Shown here piece by piece: positions 1-8,747 of a stretch of DNA of 64,000 nt. The position numbers were made by a program, and so were the translations under genes. Every line of letters begins with the position of its first letter. Positions within the stretch are counted from its first letter, which is position 1. The notes below the pieces were generated by a model. That model was not told where the DNA came from, made no database searches, and saw only the letters and a list, made by a program, of their open reading frames with translations. The stretch covers positions 238,972 to 302,971 of the forward strand of contig CATLAK010000002.1 of assembly GCA_949878435.1 (NCBI GenBank). The letters run 5' to 3'. The DNA comes from an uncultured Lachnospiraceae bacterium (lineage in GTDB: Bacteria; Bacillota; Clostridia; Lachnospirales; Lachnospiraceae).

Positions 1-1
1 T

Positions 2-127
2 TTAGACGGAAACAATGTAGATGTGGATACAGAGGGTGTGGAATTGGCATCCAACCAGATTAAGTATAATGGGCTGATTGACAGCATCAATCAGGAATTT
101 GCCAATATGAAATTGGTGATGAAGTAG
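2..127 (+). CDS. flgB: Flagellar basal-body rod protein FlgB (C-terminal part, cut by window edge)
   Basis: Only the last 41 codons are present; the start lies left of the window. The residues include DGNNVDVDTEGVELASNQI followed by a helical tail ending KLVMK. This matches the conserved C-terminal helix of proximal rod proteins, which packs in the rod core just outside the MS ring. The stop is 16 bases before flgC, the usual partner in flgB-flgC-fliE operons. The identification rests on the short tail plus the context, which agree well. Confidence 0.88.
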   Translation, partial: LDGNNVDVDTEGVELASNQIKYNGLIDSINQEFANMKLVMK

Positions 128-143
128 GCGGAGGAAGCAGGAG

Positions 144-593
144 ATGAGTATATTTAATTCATTCAATATCAATGCATCCGGTATGACGGCAGAACGCTTT
201 AGGATGGACACGATTTCCCAGAATGTAGCGAATGCCAATACCACCAGGACAGAGGATGGAACGCCTTACAGGCGTAAGGTAGTCACCTTTGAAGAAAGAG
301 GAGAGAGAGTAGGTACCTTCAGCAGCTTTTTGAGCACGGCTTCCGGCAGATTTAAAGGACAGGGTGTGAGAGTCGGCAAGGTAGTGGAAGATACATGGAC
401 CCAGATGAACATGGTTTACGATCCATCCCATCCGGATGCGGACGAGAACGGTTATGTGACGGGACCAAATGTAAATATTGTTACGGAAATGACCAATTTA
501 ATTGATGCAAGCCGTTCTTATGAAGCCAATGCAACTGCATTCGATGCGAGCAAGAACATTGCCATGAAGGGGCTTGAGATGGGACAATCATAA
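144..593 (+). CDS. flgC: Flagellar basal-body rod protein FlgC
   Basis: A 149-residue proximal rod subunit, normal size for the family. The N-terminal rod-family signature is visible (NINASGMTAERFRMD then ISQNVANANTT), as is the C-terminal helix with NIVTEMTNLIDASRSYEAN. Both ends form the coiled coil that builds the rod; the subunit is exported by the flagellar type III system and has no signal peptide. A purine-rich GGAGGAAGCAGGAG tract precedes the ATG. It is followed after 27 bases by fliE, so rod and rod-MS-ring adaptor are made together. Confidence 0.97.
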   Translation: MSIFNSFNINASGMTAERFRMDTISQNVANANTTRTEDGTPYRRKVVTFEERGERVGTFSSFLSTASGRFKGQGVRVGKVVEDTWTQMNMVYDPSHPDADENGYVTGPNVNIVTEMTNLIDASRSYEANATAFDASKNIAMKGLEMGQS

Positions 594-620
594 AACAGGC
601 ATAGCAGGAGGTTTACATAG

Positions 621-938
621 ATGGATATTTCGTCTTTTTATAATTTATCATCCGGTGTCATAAAGGAGGCAGCGGAGCATTCTTATGCAGCGAAGGGAAT
701 CAAATCTACCGGAGAATTTGGAAGTCTATTTGACAAAGCAGTAGAAAGCCTAAACACCACCAATGCATATCTTTCTGATGCAGAAAACGAAAAAATCAGA
801 TGGGCTCTTGGGGAAACAGAGAACACCCACGAACTTACTAATGCACTTCAAAAAGCATCAACTGCACTTCAATATACGGTAGCAATCCGCGATAAATTTT
901 TGGAAGCATACAAGGAAATTATGCAAATGCAGATTTAA
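621..938 (+). CDS. fliE: Flagellar hook-basal body complex protein FliE
   Basis: A 105-residue protein with the FliE C-terminal hallmark: a helix ending RDKFLEAYKEIMQMQI. FliE links the MS ring to the first rod subunits and is among the first substrates of the export gate. The ATG is preceded by GGAGG. It lies between flgC and fliF, the canonical position. The 61-base gap to fliF has no obvious promoter or hairpin. Confidence 0.96.
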   Translation: MDISSFYNLSSGVIKEAAEHSYAAKGIKSTGEFGSLFDKAVESLNTTNAYLSDAENEKIRWALGETENTHELTNALQKASTALQYTVAIRDKFLEAYKEIMQMQI

Positions 939-999
939 CCCAGTGCTTATGCACCCAGCATTTGATCTAATTAAGATGTTTGAACGGAAGAAGGTTTAG

Positions 1000-2604
1000 A
1001 TGATGGCAGAACGAGTTAAGGAACTTTTGAATAAGATCCTTGAGTGGTGGAATAAGTTCTCTACCAGGCAAAAAACATTTATCATATCCGCAGGGGCAGG
1101 AACAATCCTTGCCTTTGCAATCTTGATTTCCATATTGCTGCGTCCGCAGTATATTTTACTGCTCAATTGTGAGAACACCAAGGAGGCGTCCGAAGTAGCG
1201 GAGCTTCTTGAGGGTGCAGGTCTGGATTATCAGGTTTCAGATGATGGATATCAGGTTAAAATTAATAAGGATCAGCAGTCGGAGGCAAATCTTCTCCTTG
1301 GGGCGAATGACATCCAGTCCTATGCCTATACCATAGACAATGTGACGGAAGGCGGTTTTACCACAACGGAAGCAGATAAGCAGAGAAGATATGAGAAGTA
1401 TTTGGAAACAAGGCTTGCGAATGATGTCATTGGCAAATTTACTGCAGTTGAAAGCGCAGTAGTAGATTTATACATACCGGAAAGAACCGGAACGCTGATC
1501 GACTCGGAAGAAGAATCCGGAATAACGATCGTGCTTACACTTAACGGAGAGTTTACTACAGATACTGCGGCAGGGCTTGCAAAGGCAGTCTCTGTAGCGA
1601 TAGGAAATAAGACCACAGAGAATGTGGTGATCATGGATGACAACGGCAACATGCTTTTTTCCGGAGATGAAGGGTACAGTGCTGCAGGAATGGCGAGTTC
1701 CCATATGGGTGTAAAATCACAGTGGGAATCAAAGGTAAAAAATGAGGTCAGGCAGGTGCTGCTTGGCACGAACACCTTTGACAAGGTAGAAGTGGCTGTG
1801 AACTTAAACATGGACTTTTCTTCTGCAAATGAGACAGATCACAGGTATTATGTAGAAGGTGACAATACACAGGGCTACTTGTCATCCGAACGGATATTCA
1901 ATTCGGCGGCAACCAATGGCAATTCAGACATACCGGGGACAGATTCCAACGGACAGCAGAAGGAATATGTATATCAGGATAATGCGGAAAGCAATTCAGA
2001 AACTTCTGAGGAAGAAAGAAAATATCTTCCTTCAGAAATAATTACAAACAGGGATATTCCCCCCGGGACAATCAATTATGATCTCTCGACGATTTCTCTT
2101 GCCGCTACGAATATAAATATGGTGAGAGAGGAAGAAGTCAGCGCCCAGGGGCTGTTAGACGGTATTTCATGGGAAGAGTATAAGATTGCGAATGCAGGAC
2201 AGACGCAGGTGGAGGTACCGGAGGAACTTTATGATGTGGTCTCCAAGGCGACAGGATTTCCTGTGGAAAATATTGCCATCGTAGCTTATTCTGAAAATGT
2301 CTTCTTCGACAAAGAAGGACTGAATGTATCTAGTTCTGATGTGGTACAGATTGTCCTGATTGTAGTGATTTTGGCATTGCTTGCATTTGTGGTAATCCGC
2401 AGCATGCGCTCAGAAAAGGAGACGGAGCAGCCGGAAGAATTATCTGTGGAGAGCCTGCTTCAGTCACAGCCGGAAATGGAATTGGAAGATATTGGTACAG
2501 AACCGATGTCTGAGACCAGAAGGCTGATTGAAAAATTTGTAGACGAGAATCCTGAGGCTGTAGCAAGCCTTTTACGTAACTGGTTAAACGAAGGTTGGGG
2601 TTAA
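1000..2604 (+). CDS. fliF: Flagellar MS-ring protein FliF
   Basis: A 534-residue protein that forms the MS ring in the cytoplasmic membrane, the base of the flagellum and housing of the export gate. There are two membrane helices, about residues 27-47 and 448-466, flanking a large extracytoplasmic ring-building region, as expected. The last 30 residues (ETRRLIEKF...LLRNWLNEGWG) are the FliG-binding tail. Two adjacent ATGs (1000 and 1003) follow a GAAGAAGG ribosome site, so the start is uncertain by one codon. It is followed by fliG. Confidence 0.97.
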   Translation: MMAERVKELLNKILEWWNKFSTRQKTFIISAGAGTILAFAILISILLRPQYILLLNCENTKEASEVAELLEGAGLDYQVSDDGYQVKINKDQQSEANLLLGANDIQSYAYTIDNVTEGGFTTTEADKQRRYEKYLETRLANDVIGKFTAVESAVVDLYIPERTGTLIDSEEESGITIVLTLNGEFTTDTAAGLAKAVSVAIGNKTTENVVIMDDNGNMLFSGDEGYSAAGMASSHMGVKSQWESKVKNEVRQVLLGTNTFDKVEVAVNLNMDFSSANETDHRYYVEGDNTQGYLSSERIFNSAATNGNSDIPGTDSNGQQKEYVYQDNAESNSETSEEERKYLPSEIITNRDIPPGTINYDLSTISLAATNINMVREEEVSAQGLLDGISWEEYKIANAGQTQVEVPEELYDVVSKATGFPVENIAIVAYSENVFFDKEGLNVSSSDVVQIVLIVVILALLAFVVIRSMRSEKETEQPEELSVESLLQSQPEMELEDIGTEPMSETRRLIEKFVDENPEAVASLLRNWLNEGWG

Positions 2605-2639
2605 TCAGATAACAGAACTTCGAGGGAGGTCAGGCAGGT

Positions 2640-3656
2640 ATGTCTAAAACTACCGATGAAAAGATATCGGGAGTCCAGAAAGCCGCAATTTTGCTGATTG
2701 CGCTGGGACCCGAAAAGTCAGCCACAATTTTCAAGCATCTCAAGGAAGAAGAAATTGAGGAACTGACACTTGAAATTGCAAACACAAGGAGTGTCACTCC
2801 GCAGGTTAAGGATGAGGTTATAGACGAATTTTATCAGGTATGCCTTGCACAGCAGTATATTGCGGAAGGCGGTATCAATTATGCCAAGGAACTTTTGGAA
2901 AAGGCGCTCGGCAACGAGAAGGCATTGGATGTAATCGGCAAACTTACGGCATCCTTACAGGTTAAGCCTTTTGAATTTGTGCGCAAGACAGATGCTGCAC
3001 AGCTCCTTAACTTTATACAGGATGAACATCCTCAGACGATAGCGCTTATTTTATCTTATCTGTCGGCATCACAGTCAGCGCTTATTATCTCAGCGCTGCC
3101 GCCGGATCGTCAGGCAGATGTGGCAAAGCGTATTGCCGTCATGGACAGAACCAGTCCGGACGTTGTAAAGGAAGTCGAAAAAGTGCTGGAATCAAAACTT
3201 GCATCGCTGGTAAATCAGGATTACACCATTATCGGCGGTGTGGACGCTGTTGTAGATATTTTAAATACGGTGGACCGCGGTACAGAGAAACATATTATGG
3301 AGACACTGGAAATAGAAGAGCCGGAACTTGCAGACGAAATCAGGAAGAAAATGTTCGTTTTCGAAGATATTCTGCTTCTGGACGACCGCGCAATTCAGAG
3401 AGTGCTGCGTGATGTGGATAACAATGACCTTGGTCTTGCGCTTAAGGGTGCCAACGAGCAGGTACAGAATGTCATCTTTAACAACCTGTCCAAGCGTCTT
3501 GCTGTTATGATCAAGGAAGATATGGAATTTATGGGTCCTGTACGTATGAAGGATGTAGAGGAAGCACAGCAGAAGATTGTAAATATCATCAGAAAACTGG
3601 AAGATTCCGGAGAGATTGTCATTTCCAGAGGTGGAGGTGACGAGATCGTTGTCTAG
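2640..3656 (+). CDS. fliG: Flagellar motor switch protein FliG
   Basis: A 338-residue C-ring protein that connects FliF to FliM and receives torque from MotA. The EHPQ motif of the middle domain is at about residues 129-132. The charged C-terminal torque helix is present (LLLDDRAIQRVLRDVDNNDL). N-terminal, middle and C-terminal domains are all complete and of normal length. It is preceded by a GGGAGGTC ribosome site and overlaps the proposed fliH start by 8 bases, which suggests translational coupling. Confidence 0.97.
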   Translation: MSKTTDEKISGVQKAAILLIALGPEKSATIFKHLKEEEIEELTLEIANTRSVTPQVKDEVIDEFYQVCLAQQYIAEGGINYAKELLEKALGNEKALDVIGKLTASLQVKPFEFVRKTDAAQLLNFIQDEHPQTIALILSYLSASQSALIISALPPDRQADVAKRIAVMDRTSPDVVKEVEKVLESKLASLVNQDYTIIGGVDAVVDILNTVDRGTEKHIMETLEIEEPELADEIRKKMFVFEDILLLDDRAIQRVLRDVDNNDLGLALKGANEQVQNVIFNNLSKRLAVMIKEDMEFMGPVRMKDVEEAQQKIVNIIRKLEDSGEIVISRGGGDEIVV

Positions 3657-4503
3657 TAATCTTTTTAAAGCAGGGTGGTTCGTTGTTGATGAGAGCACCC
3701 GCGTAATCGATAGCAATACACTGATGGAACAGCGGCTTAAGAAAGCAGCAGAAAGCCGCACTTATGAGGAAAGACAGCAGGGCGAGACACCCGAAGGATT
3801 TCGTGCCGGTCTGGATGCAGACACAGTGGATACACTTCTTGCACCGGATGGCAAAATGGAAATTTTGAAGGAAAATGCTTTACGGGAACAGGAAGCACTT
3901 GAAAAGGAATTGGAGGCAGCCAGGACTGAACTTGAAAGGGTGCGCATGGAAGCGGATCAAATGATTCAAAATGCAAACACCCAAATAGATCAGATGCGCA
4001 TGAATGCGCTGGAGGAAGCCAAAAGCCAGGGCTATCAGGACGGATATGACCAGGGAATGGCTAAGGTGCAGGTCTTAAAGGATGACTATCTTTCTAAAAT
4101 GGAAGAACTTGATAGAGAATATCGTCATAAAATAGAAGAGTTAGAACCAGAGTTCGTAAGGAATCTGGCAGAAATATACGAGCATGTTTTTAAAGTGGAT
4201 TTGAGCACATATCATCAGATGGTGTCTAATCTTCTGATAGATGCCATGTTAAAGACAGACAGTGCGAAAAATTATATCGTACATGTGTCGAAGCAGGATT
4301 ATGCTGCAGTATGTGAAGAAAGAGAGAGGATTCAGGAGGAAACAGGCACCTTGGCTGACCATCTGGAGATCGTATCAGATATGACGCTTTCCGCGTCTCA
4401 ATGCATGATTGAGACGGAGAGCGGTATTTATGACTGTTCACTTGGAACAGAGCTGGAGGAATTGAAAAGAAAACTGAAACTTTTCTCATATAGATCAATG
4501 TAA
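3649..4503 (+). CDS. fliH: Flagellar assembly protein FliH (ATPase regulator/stalk)
   Basis: About 284 residues; peripheral stalk that binds FliI and links it to the C ring. The long charged coiled coil (residues roughly 60-170) carries QGYQDGYDQG, and the C-terminal globular FliH/V-ATPase E-like domain follows. The preferred start is TTG at 3649, beginning SSNLFKAGW after the initiator, because GGAGGTGA at 3633-3640 sits 8 bases upstream. The in-frame TTG at 3616 has no comparable ribosome site and would extend the overlap with fliG. Family identity is clear from shape and position, since FliH sequences are poorly conserved. Confidence 0.9.
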   Translation: MSSNLFKAGWFVVDESTRVIDSNTLMEQRLKKAAESRTYEERQQGETPEGFRAGLDADTVDTLLAPDGKMEILKENALREQEALEKELEAARTELERVRMEADQMIQNANTQIDQMRMNALEEAKSQGYQDGYDQGMAKVQVLKDDYLSKMEELDREYRHKIEELEPEFVRNLAEIYEHVFKVDLSTYHQMVSNLLIDAMLKTDSAKNYIVHVSKQDYAAVCEERERIQEETGTLADHLEIVSDMTLSASQCMIETESGIYDCSLGTELEELKRKLKLFSYRSM

Positions 4504-4523
4504 AGAAAAGGGCGGAATATAAA

Positions 4524-5855
4524 TTGACAATATCACAAATTGATTTCGCAAAATACATAAAAGTCATAGATGAACCTTTTTTCAAATTTATGGGCAAAGT
4601 GGTGAACGTGGTGGGCCTTACCATTGAATCCGCGGGTCCTGCGGCAAAGCTGGGAGATATCTGCAAGGTCTACCCTGTGTCCAAAGATGGAAATGCCCAG
4701 CCGGCGCTGGCAGAGGTGGTGGGGTTTAAAGAGGGTAAAAACCTTCTTATGCCTTACCAGAATGTGGAGGGAATCGGTCCGGGAAGCAGTGTGGAAAATA
4801 CCGGCGAGCCATTGATGGTTCAAGTGGATGAGAGCCTTCTCGGGCATACCCTTGACGGTCTTGGAAGACCGGATGACGGCATGATTCTTACAGGTGAATC
4901 CTATTCGGTTGAAGCAAAGCCTCCCGATCCTATGAGCAGAAAGATCATTGATGAAGTCCTTCCCCTTGGGGTGAAAGCGGTTGATGGATTGATTACCGTA
5001 GGAAAAGGGCAGCGAATCGGCATATTTGCCGGATCGGGCGTTGGCAAGTCCACGCTTATGGGTATGTTTGCAAGGAATACAAAGGCAGACATCAATGTGA
5101 TTGCTTTGATTGGAGAGCGTGGCAGGGAGGTTCGTGAATTTGTGGAGAGAGATTTAGGACCGGAGGGAATGAAGCGGTCTGTAGTCGTGGTCGCAACTTC
5201 TGACAAACCTGCGTTAGAGCGTAAAAAAGCGGCGCAGACAGCGACGGCGATTGCTGAATATTTCCGTGATCAGGGCAAGGATGTACTTTTAATGATGGAC
5301 TCCCTTACCCGTTTTTCCATGGCACAAAGGGAAATCGGTCTTGCCAGCGGAGAACCGCCGGTATCAAGGGGATATCCGCCAAGTGTTTATTCGGAGATGC
5401 CGAAGCTCTTAGAGCGGGCAGGAAGATCAGATAAAGGATCGATTACCGGTCTTTACACTGTTTTGGTGGATGGCGACGACTTTAACGAACCCATAACAGA
5501 TACTGCAAGAAGTATTCTCGACGGGCATATTATGCTTAACAGGAAACTGGCACACAAGAATCACTATCCGGCAATTGATGTTCTGCAGAGCATTTCAAGA
5601 TGTATGAGTCAGATTGCAGAGCGGGATCACAAAAATTGTGCCGGCAAGCTGAAAAACGTACTTGCCACTTATAATGAGGCGGAAGATCTGATCAATATAG
5701 GAGCATACAAATCGGGAAGCAATCCCGGAATTGACTATGCAATCAAGAAGATTGATGAAGTAAATCAATTCCTCATGCAGGAGGTAAATGATAAATTTAC
5801 CTTTGAAGAATCAGTGTCGCTTATGAAAGAAATATTTGCTGACGGGGCGGAATGA
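4524..5855 (+). CDS. fliI: Flagellum-specific ATPase FliI
   Basis: A 443-residue hexameric ATPase of the flagellar type III export apparatus, related to F1 beta subunits. Walker A is AGSGVGKST at about residues 169-177. Walker B (DVLLMMDSLTRF) and the GERGREVREF segment are intact. The start is a TTG at 4524 after GGCGGAA; the first residues, TISQIDFAKYIK, resemble the short N-terminal FliH-binding region. It lies 20 bases after fliH and 3 bases before fliJ, the ATPase's soluble partners. Confidence 0.97.
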   Translation: MTISQIDFAKYIKVIDEPFFKFMGKVVNVVGLTIESAGPAAKLGDICKVYPVSKDGNAQPALAEVVGFKEGKNLLMPYQNVEGIGPGSSVENTGEPLMVQVDESLLGHTLDGLGRPDDGMILTGESYSVEAKPPDPMSRKIIDEVLPLGVKAVDGLITVGKGQRIGIFAGSGVGKSTLMGMFARNTKADINVIALIGERGREVREFVERDLGPEGMKRSVVVVATSDKPALERKKAAQTATAIAEYFRDQGKDVLLMMDSLTRFSMAQREIGLASGEPPVSRGYPPSVYSEMPKLLERAGRSDKGSITGLYTVLVDGDDFNEPITDTARSILDGHIMLNRKLAHKNHYPAIDVLQSISRCMSQIAERDHKNCAGKLKNVLATYNEAEDLINIGAYKSGSNPGIDYAIKKIDEVNQFLMQEVNDKFTFEESVSLMKEIFADGAE

Positions 5856-5858
5856 TAA

Positions 5859-6299
5859 ATGGCAAGATTTATATACAGGATGCAGAGTATTCTGGATATT
5901 AAGGAAAAGATGGAAGAACAGGCAAAGATGGAATTTGCCGCTGCCAGAATGCATTTAGACGAAGAGGAAGAAAAGCTGCAGATCTTAAATGACAGGAAGG
6001 CAGCTTATGAAAATAAAGGCAGGGAGCTTCGTAAGGACAGCCTAAAGGTAAGAGAGATTCTTGAAAATCGGGAAGCGATTACCCGTATGGAAGAGTTCAT
6101 TGCCTATCAGATGCATCAAGTAGAGCTTGCCGCTGCTCGTCTTGAAGATGCAAGATATAAACTGAAGGTTGCAAGACAGGAGAGCAAAACCCAGGAAAAG
6201 CTCAAGGAAAAAGCGTTTGACGCATTCATGCGGGAGGAAAATGCAAGGGAAGCAAAGGAAGTGGATGAACTTACAAGTTATACCCACGGACGGAAATAG
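5859..6299 (+). CDS. fliJ: Flagellar export protein FliJ
   Basis: A 146-residue, almost entirely helical, highly charged protein predicted to form an antiparallel coiled coil. It starts MARFIYRMQSILDIKEKMEE, and this N-terminal heptad pattern is typical of FliJ, the central stalk of the FliI ATPase. It follows fliI by 3 bases, so the two are probably translationally coupled. Length is normal (about 145-150). Confidence 0.93.
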   Translation: MARFIYRMQSILDIKEKMEEQAKMEFAAARMHLDEEEEKLQILNDRKAAYENKGRELRKDSLKVREILENREAITRMEEFIAYQMHQVELAAARLEDARYKLKVARQESKTQEKLKEKAFDAFMREENAREAKEVDELTSYTHGRK

Positions 6300-6318
6300 G
6301 AAAGAGTGGAAGTAAAGT

Positions 6319-7200
6319 ATGCCGATAGATAACGACTTAACGCCCAAGGATGCAAAGTTAGAACAGCAGCGTCTGAAGGAAGAAAAGAAAAAACTGAAAA
6401 GTGAGCAGAAGGCGCAGCGTAAGGCTGCAAAAGCAAGGGCAAAGGAGATTGCCAGCCAGGAAGCAGATCTGATGGAGGAAGAAGAATCAGGCAGCGGTTC
6501 CGTTTTTTTAGTCACATTTATCATTGTGCTGGTCTGGATTGCCATTTTATGCCTGATCGTCAAGCTGGATTTCGGCGGCTTTGGGAGTAATATCCTTACC
6601 CCGGTCTTGAAGGATGTGCCAGTCTTAAATCTGATCCTTCCAAGCAACAAGGAGGTTGTGGTGCAGGAGGGAGAAAGTGAAGTCTATGGAGGATACGATA
6701 ATCTTCGCGACGCTGTGGACTATATCAAAGAATTAGAGCTTGAACTAGAGCGCGCCCAGTCTGCACAGACGGACAGCTCAGATGAAGTGGCGCAGCTAAA
6801 GGCGGAAGTAGAACGTCTTAAGACTTTCGAGGACAGCCAGGTAGATTTCCAGAAGCTTAAGACGGAATTTTACGAGGAAGTAATCTATGCGGATAAGGGA
6901 CCTGGAATAGAGGAATACAGGAAATACTATGAAGAAATGGATCCCGCGACCGCAGAGTATTTGTATAAACAGGTAGTCATACAGATGGAGGAAAGCCAGG
7001 AAATTCTGGATTATGCCAAGGCATATTCAGAAATGAAGCCCAAGGAGGCTGCTGCTATTTTTGAAGAAATGACAGATAATCTGAATCTGGCAGCACGGAT
7101 ACTGGGTGTAATGGAAGCAGATGAAAGAGGCAAGATTTTGGGCGTTATGGACCCGGAAATTGCCGCACGGATTACCAAGATCATGGATCCCGAATCTTAA
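6319..7200 (+). CDS. MotE/YlxF-like membrane protein (FliJ-FliK interval)
   Basis: A 293-residue protein with a charged, Lys/Glu-rich cytoplasmic N-terminus and a single membrane helix at about 62-82. A coiled coil follows at about 125-165, then a C-terminal helical domain rich in (F/I)EEM and GVM repeats (MKPKEAAAIFEEMT, ILGVMDPEIAARITKIM). That last part looks like the MgtE N-terminal/MotE domain. In Bacillus the gene in the same position is ylxF; in other bacteria MotE is a stator chaperone. A role in stator or motor assembly is inferred from context. Its stop codon overlaps a possible SigD promoter. Confidence 0.82.
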   Translation: MPIDNDLTPKDAKLEQQRLKEEKKKLKSEQKAQRKAAKARAKEIASQEADLMEEEESGSGSVFLVTFIIVLVWIAILCLIVKLDFGGFGSNILTPVLKDVPVLNLILPSNKEVVVQEGESEVYGGYDNLRDAVDYIKELELELERAQSAQTDSSDEVAQLKAEVERLKTFEDSQVDFQKLKTEFYEEVIYADKGPGIEEYRKYYEEMDPATAEYLYKQVVIQMEESQEILDYAKAYSEMKPKEAAAIFEEMTDNLNLAARILGVMEADERGKILGVMDPEIAARITKIMDPES

Positions 7201-7224
7201 GAAATCTGCGCCTTAAACCGATAT
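7198..7224 (+). promoter_or_regulatory. Candidate SigD (sigma-28) promoter upstream of fliK
   Basis: TAAG at 7198-7201, a 15-base spacer and ACCGATAT at 7217-7224 resemble the known SigD/FliA consensus TAAA-N15-GCCGATAT, with one mismatch in each element and the right spacing. It lies in the 79-base gap between the motE-like gene and fliK, the longest gap in this part of the operon. fliA itself is in the window. Not tested; a chance match is possible. Confidence 0.4.
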
Positions 7225-7279
7225 AAAAGATGTACCTTGAAAAAGAGTCTTAACGACTTATAAAGAAGGAGGAATGTGA

Positions 7280-8716
7280 ATGACGAGTGCACCTGTAAAG
7301 GATGTGAGTTCCCTGATGAATTTTATCGGAGGGAAAAATCTCACCAAAACAGGCGGTACAGCCCAGACGGGCAGCTTTGGGGATGTGATGAGCAGAACCC
7401 AGAACGGCAGTTCCGACAGTCAGAATCAGGCTGTGTCAGGGAAAGATGTAAAGAAGACCCCGGCAGTGGATTCTGTCAGGAATCCTAAGACAGAAGTCAG
7501 ACCGAAGGAAGAAGCCGTAAAACCGACGGATGATGTCAAGGCAGAGCAGATCACCGAGGAGCAGAACACAGCGATTGAAGAAGCAGGAAAGGAAGTAATT
7601 GAGAAAATCGCAGAAGAACTTGAGGTTTCACCGGAAGAAGTGGAACAGGCGATGGAAGTACTTGGACTTTCGATATATGCGCTCTTTGATCCCACGCAGT
7701 TAAGACAGCTAGTCTTAGAGCTGCAGGATGTGCAGGATCCATCCATGCTTCTTACAGATGAAACGCTTTTTACAAAGCTGCAGAATGTGCTTAACATGGC
7801 AGTAGAAGTAAAAGCAGATCTTGCCGGTGAACTTGGAATGAGTCCGGAGGAACTGAAAGCATTGGTTGAGGAGCTGCAAAACAGCGCAAAGGAACCTGCT
7901 GTTATGGAAGAAGAAGTTCTTGGCAGCATGGCTGAAGATGTGCAGGAACCAGAACTGACAGAGGAGTCTCCCAAGATTACGGTAGAAGTAAAGGCAGGAG
8001 ATGAAACCGTCAGACTATCAACCGATGAAAAGGGTAATGTTACAGGTCAGACAGAAGTCGTACCGTCAGAATCAAAGGAAAATGCTACAAAGGACTATGC
8101 CGATGGGCATGAGTACAAAGGAAATGAAAACAGTCAGAAAGAGTCAGAAGGTAAGCTGCAGGCAGATAGCATGCAGGTAGACGCGCTGCTCCAGAATAGG
8201 ACGCAGACAGCGGAAGTATCTTTTGAACAGACAGCAGCAGTTTTCAGCGAACAGACAAGGGAAATTATGGATCAGATCATGGACTATATGAAGATTCAGT
8301 TAAAACCCGGTATGGATCAGCTTGAAATGCAGCTGCACCCAGAAAGCCTTGGAACCGTACATATCCAGCTTTTATCTAAAGGCGGCGAAGTTACAGCCCA
8401 GTTCCAGGTACAGAATGAGACTGTAAAGGCAGCCATTGAAAGTCAGATAACAACGCTTCAAGAAAGTCTGAAGGAACAAGGCATTAAAGTTGAAGCGGTT
8501 CAGGTCACTGTTGAGAACCATGGGTTTGAGAGCAATCTCTGGCAGGGACAGGGAAGAGAGGAAAACGCATCTTCTCGCAACCAAAACAGAAAGTCCCCAA
8601 GAAGAATCAACTTGAATGAGTTAGACGGCACATTCGAGGAGACGGCAGACGAAGGAGAACTTCTCGCAGCCAAAATGATGAAAGCCAATGGAAACACGGT
8701 AGATTACACCGCATAA
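7280..8716 (+). CDS. fliK: Flagellar hook-length control protein FliK
   Basis: A 478-residue secreted molecular ruler. The N-terminal 330 residues are acidic, Ser/Glu/Lys-rich and low in conservation, as usual for FliK. The C-terminal Flg_hook domain (about residues 345-415) carries MQLHPESLGTVHIQLLS and QVQNETVKAAIESQ, the part that switches FlhB specificity. The ATG follows AAGGAGGA. It is next to flgD and flgE, so ruler, cap and hook protein are clustered. Confidence 0.93.
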   Translation: MTSAPVKDVSSLMNFIGGKNLTKTGGTAQTGSFGDVMSRTQNGSSDSQNQAVSGKDVKKTPAVDSVRNPKTEVRPKEEAVKPTDDVKAEQITEEQNTAIEEAGKEVIEKIAEELEVSPEEVEQAMEVLGLSIYALFDPTQLRQLVLELQDVQDPSMLLTDETLFTKLQNVLNMAVEVKADLAGELGMSPEELKALVEELQNSAKEPAVMEEEVLGSMAEDVQEPELTEESPKITVEVKAGDETVRLSTDEKGNVTGQTEVVPSESKENATKDYADGHEYKGNENSQKESEGKLQADSMQVDALLQNRTQTAEVSFEQTAAVFSEQTREIMDQIMDYMKIQLKPGMDQLEMQLHPESLGTVHIQLLSKGGEVTAQFQVQNETVKAAIESQITTLQESLKEQGIKVEAVQVTVENHGFESNLWQGQGREENASSRNQNRKSPRRINLNELDGTFEETADEGELLAAKMMKANGNTVDYTA

Positions 8717-8747
8717 AGTACCTGATAAGGTGCAGAAAGGAGTCAAT

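Noticed and set aside
1326..1811. Long minus-strand frames opposite fliF, fliK (7426-7974), the DUF6115-like gene (32740-33453) and others
   Set aside because: They mirror strongly biased codons of confident plus-strand genes, are Ser/Thr-rich and lack ribosome sites.
3616..3648. Upstream TTG start for fliH
   Set aside because: No ribosome site, long overlap with fliG, and a much better GGAGGTGA-TTG pair at 3633-3651.
6308..6326. TAAAG followed by GCCGATAG near the motE-like start, a SigD -10 look-alike
   Set aside because: The spacing between TAAA and CCGATA is only a few bases and the match overlaps the start codon of the gene.
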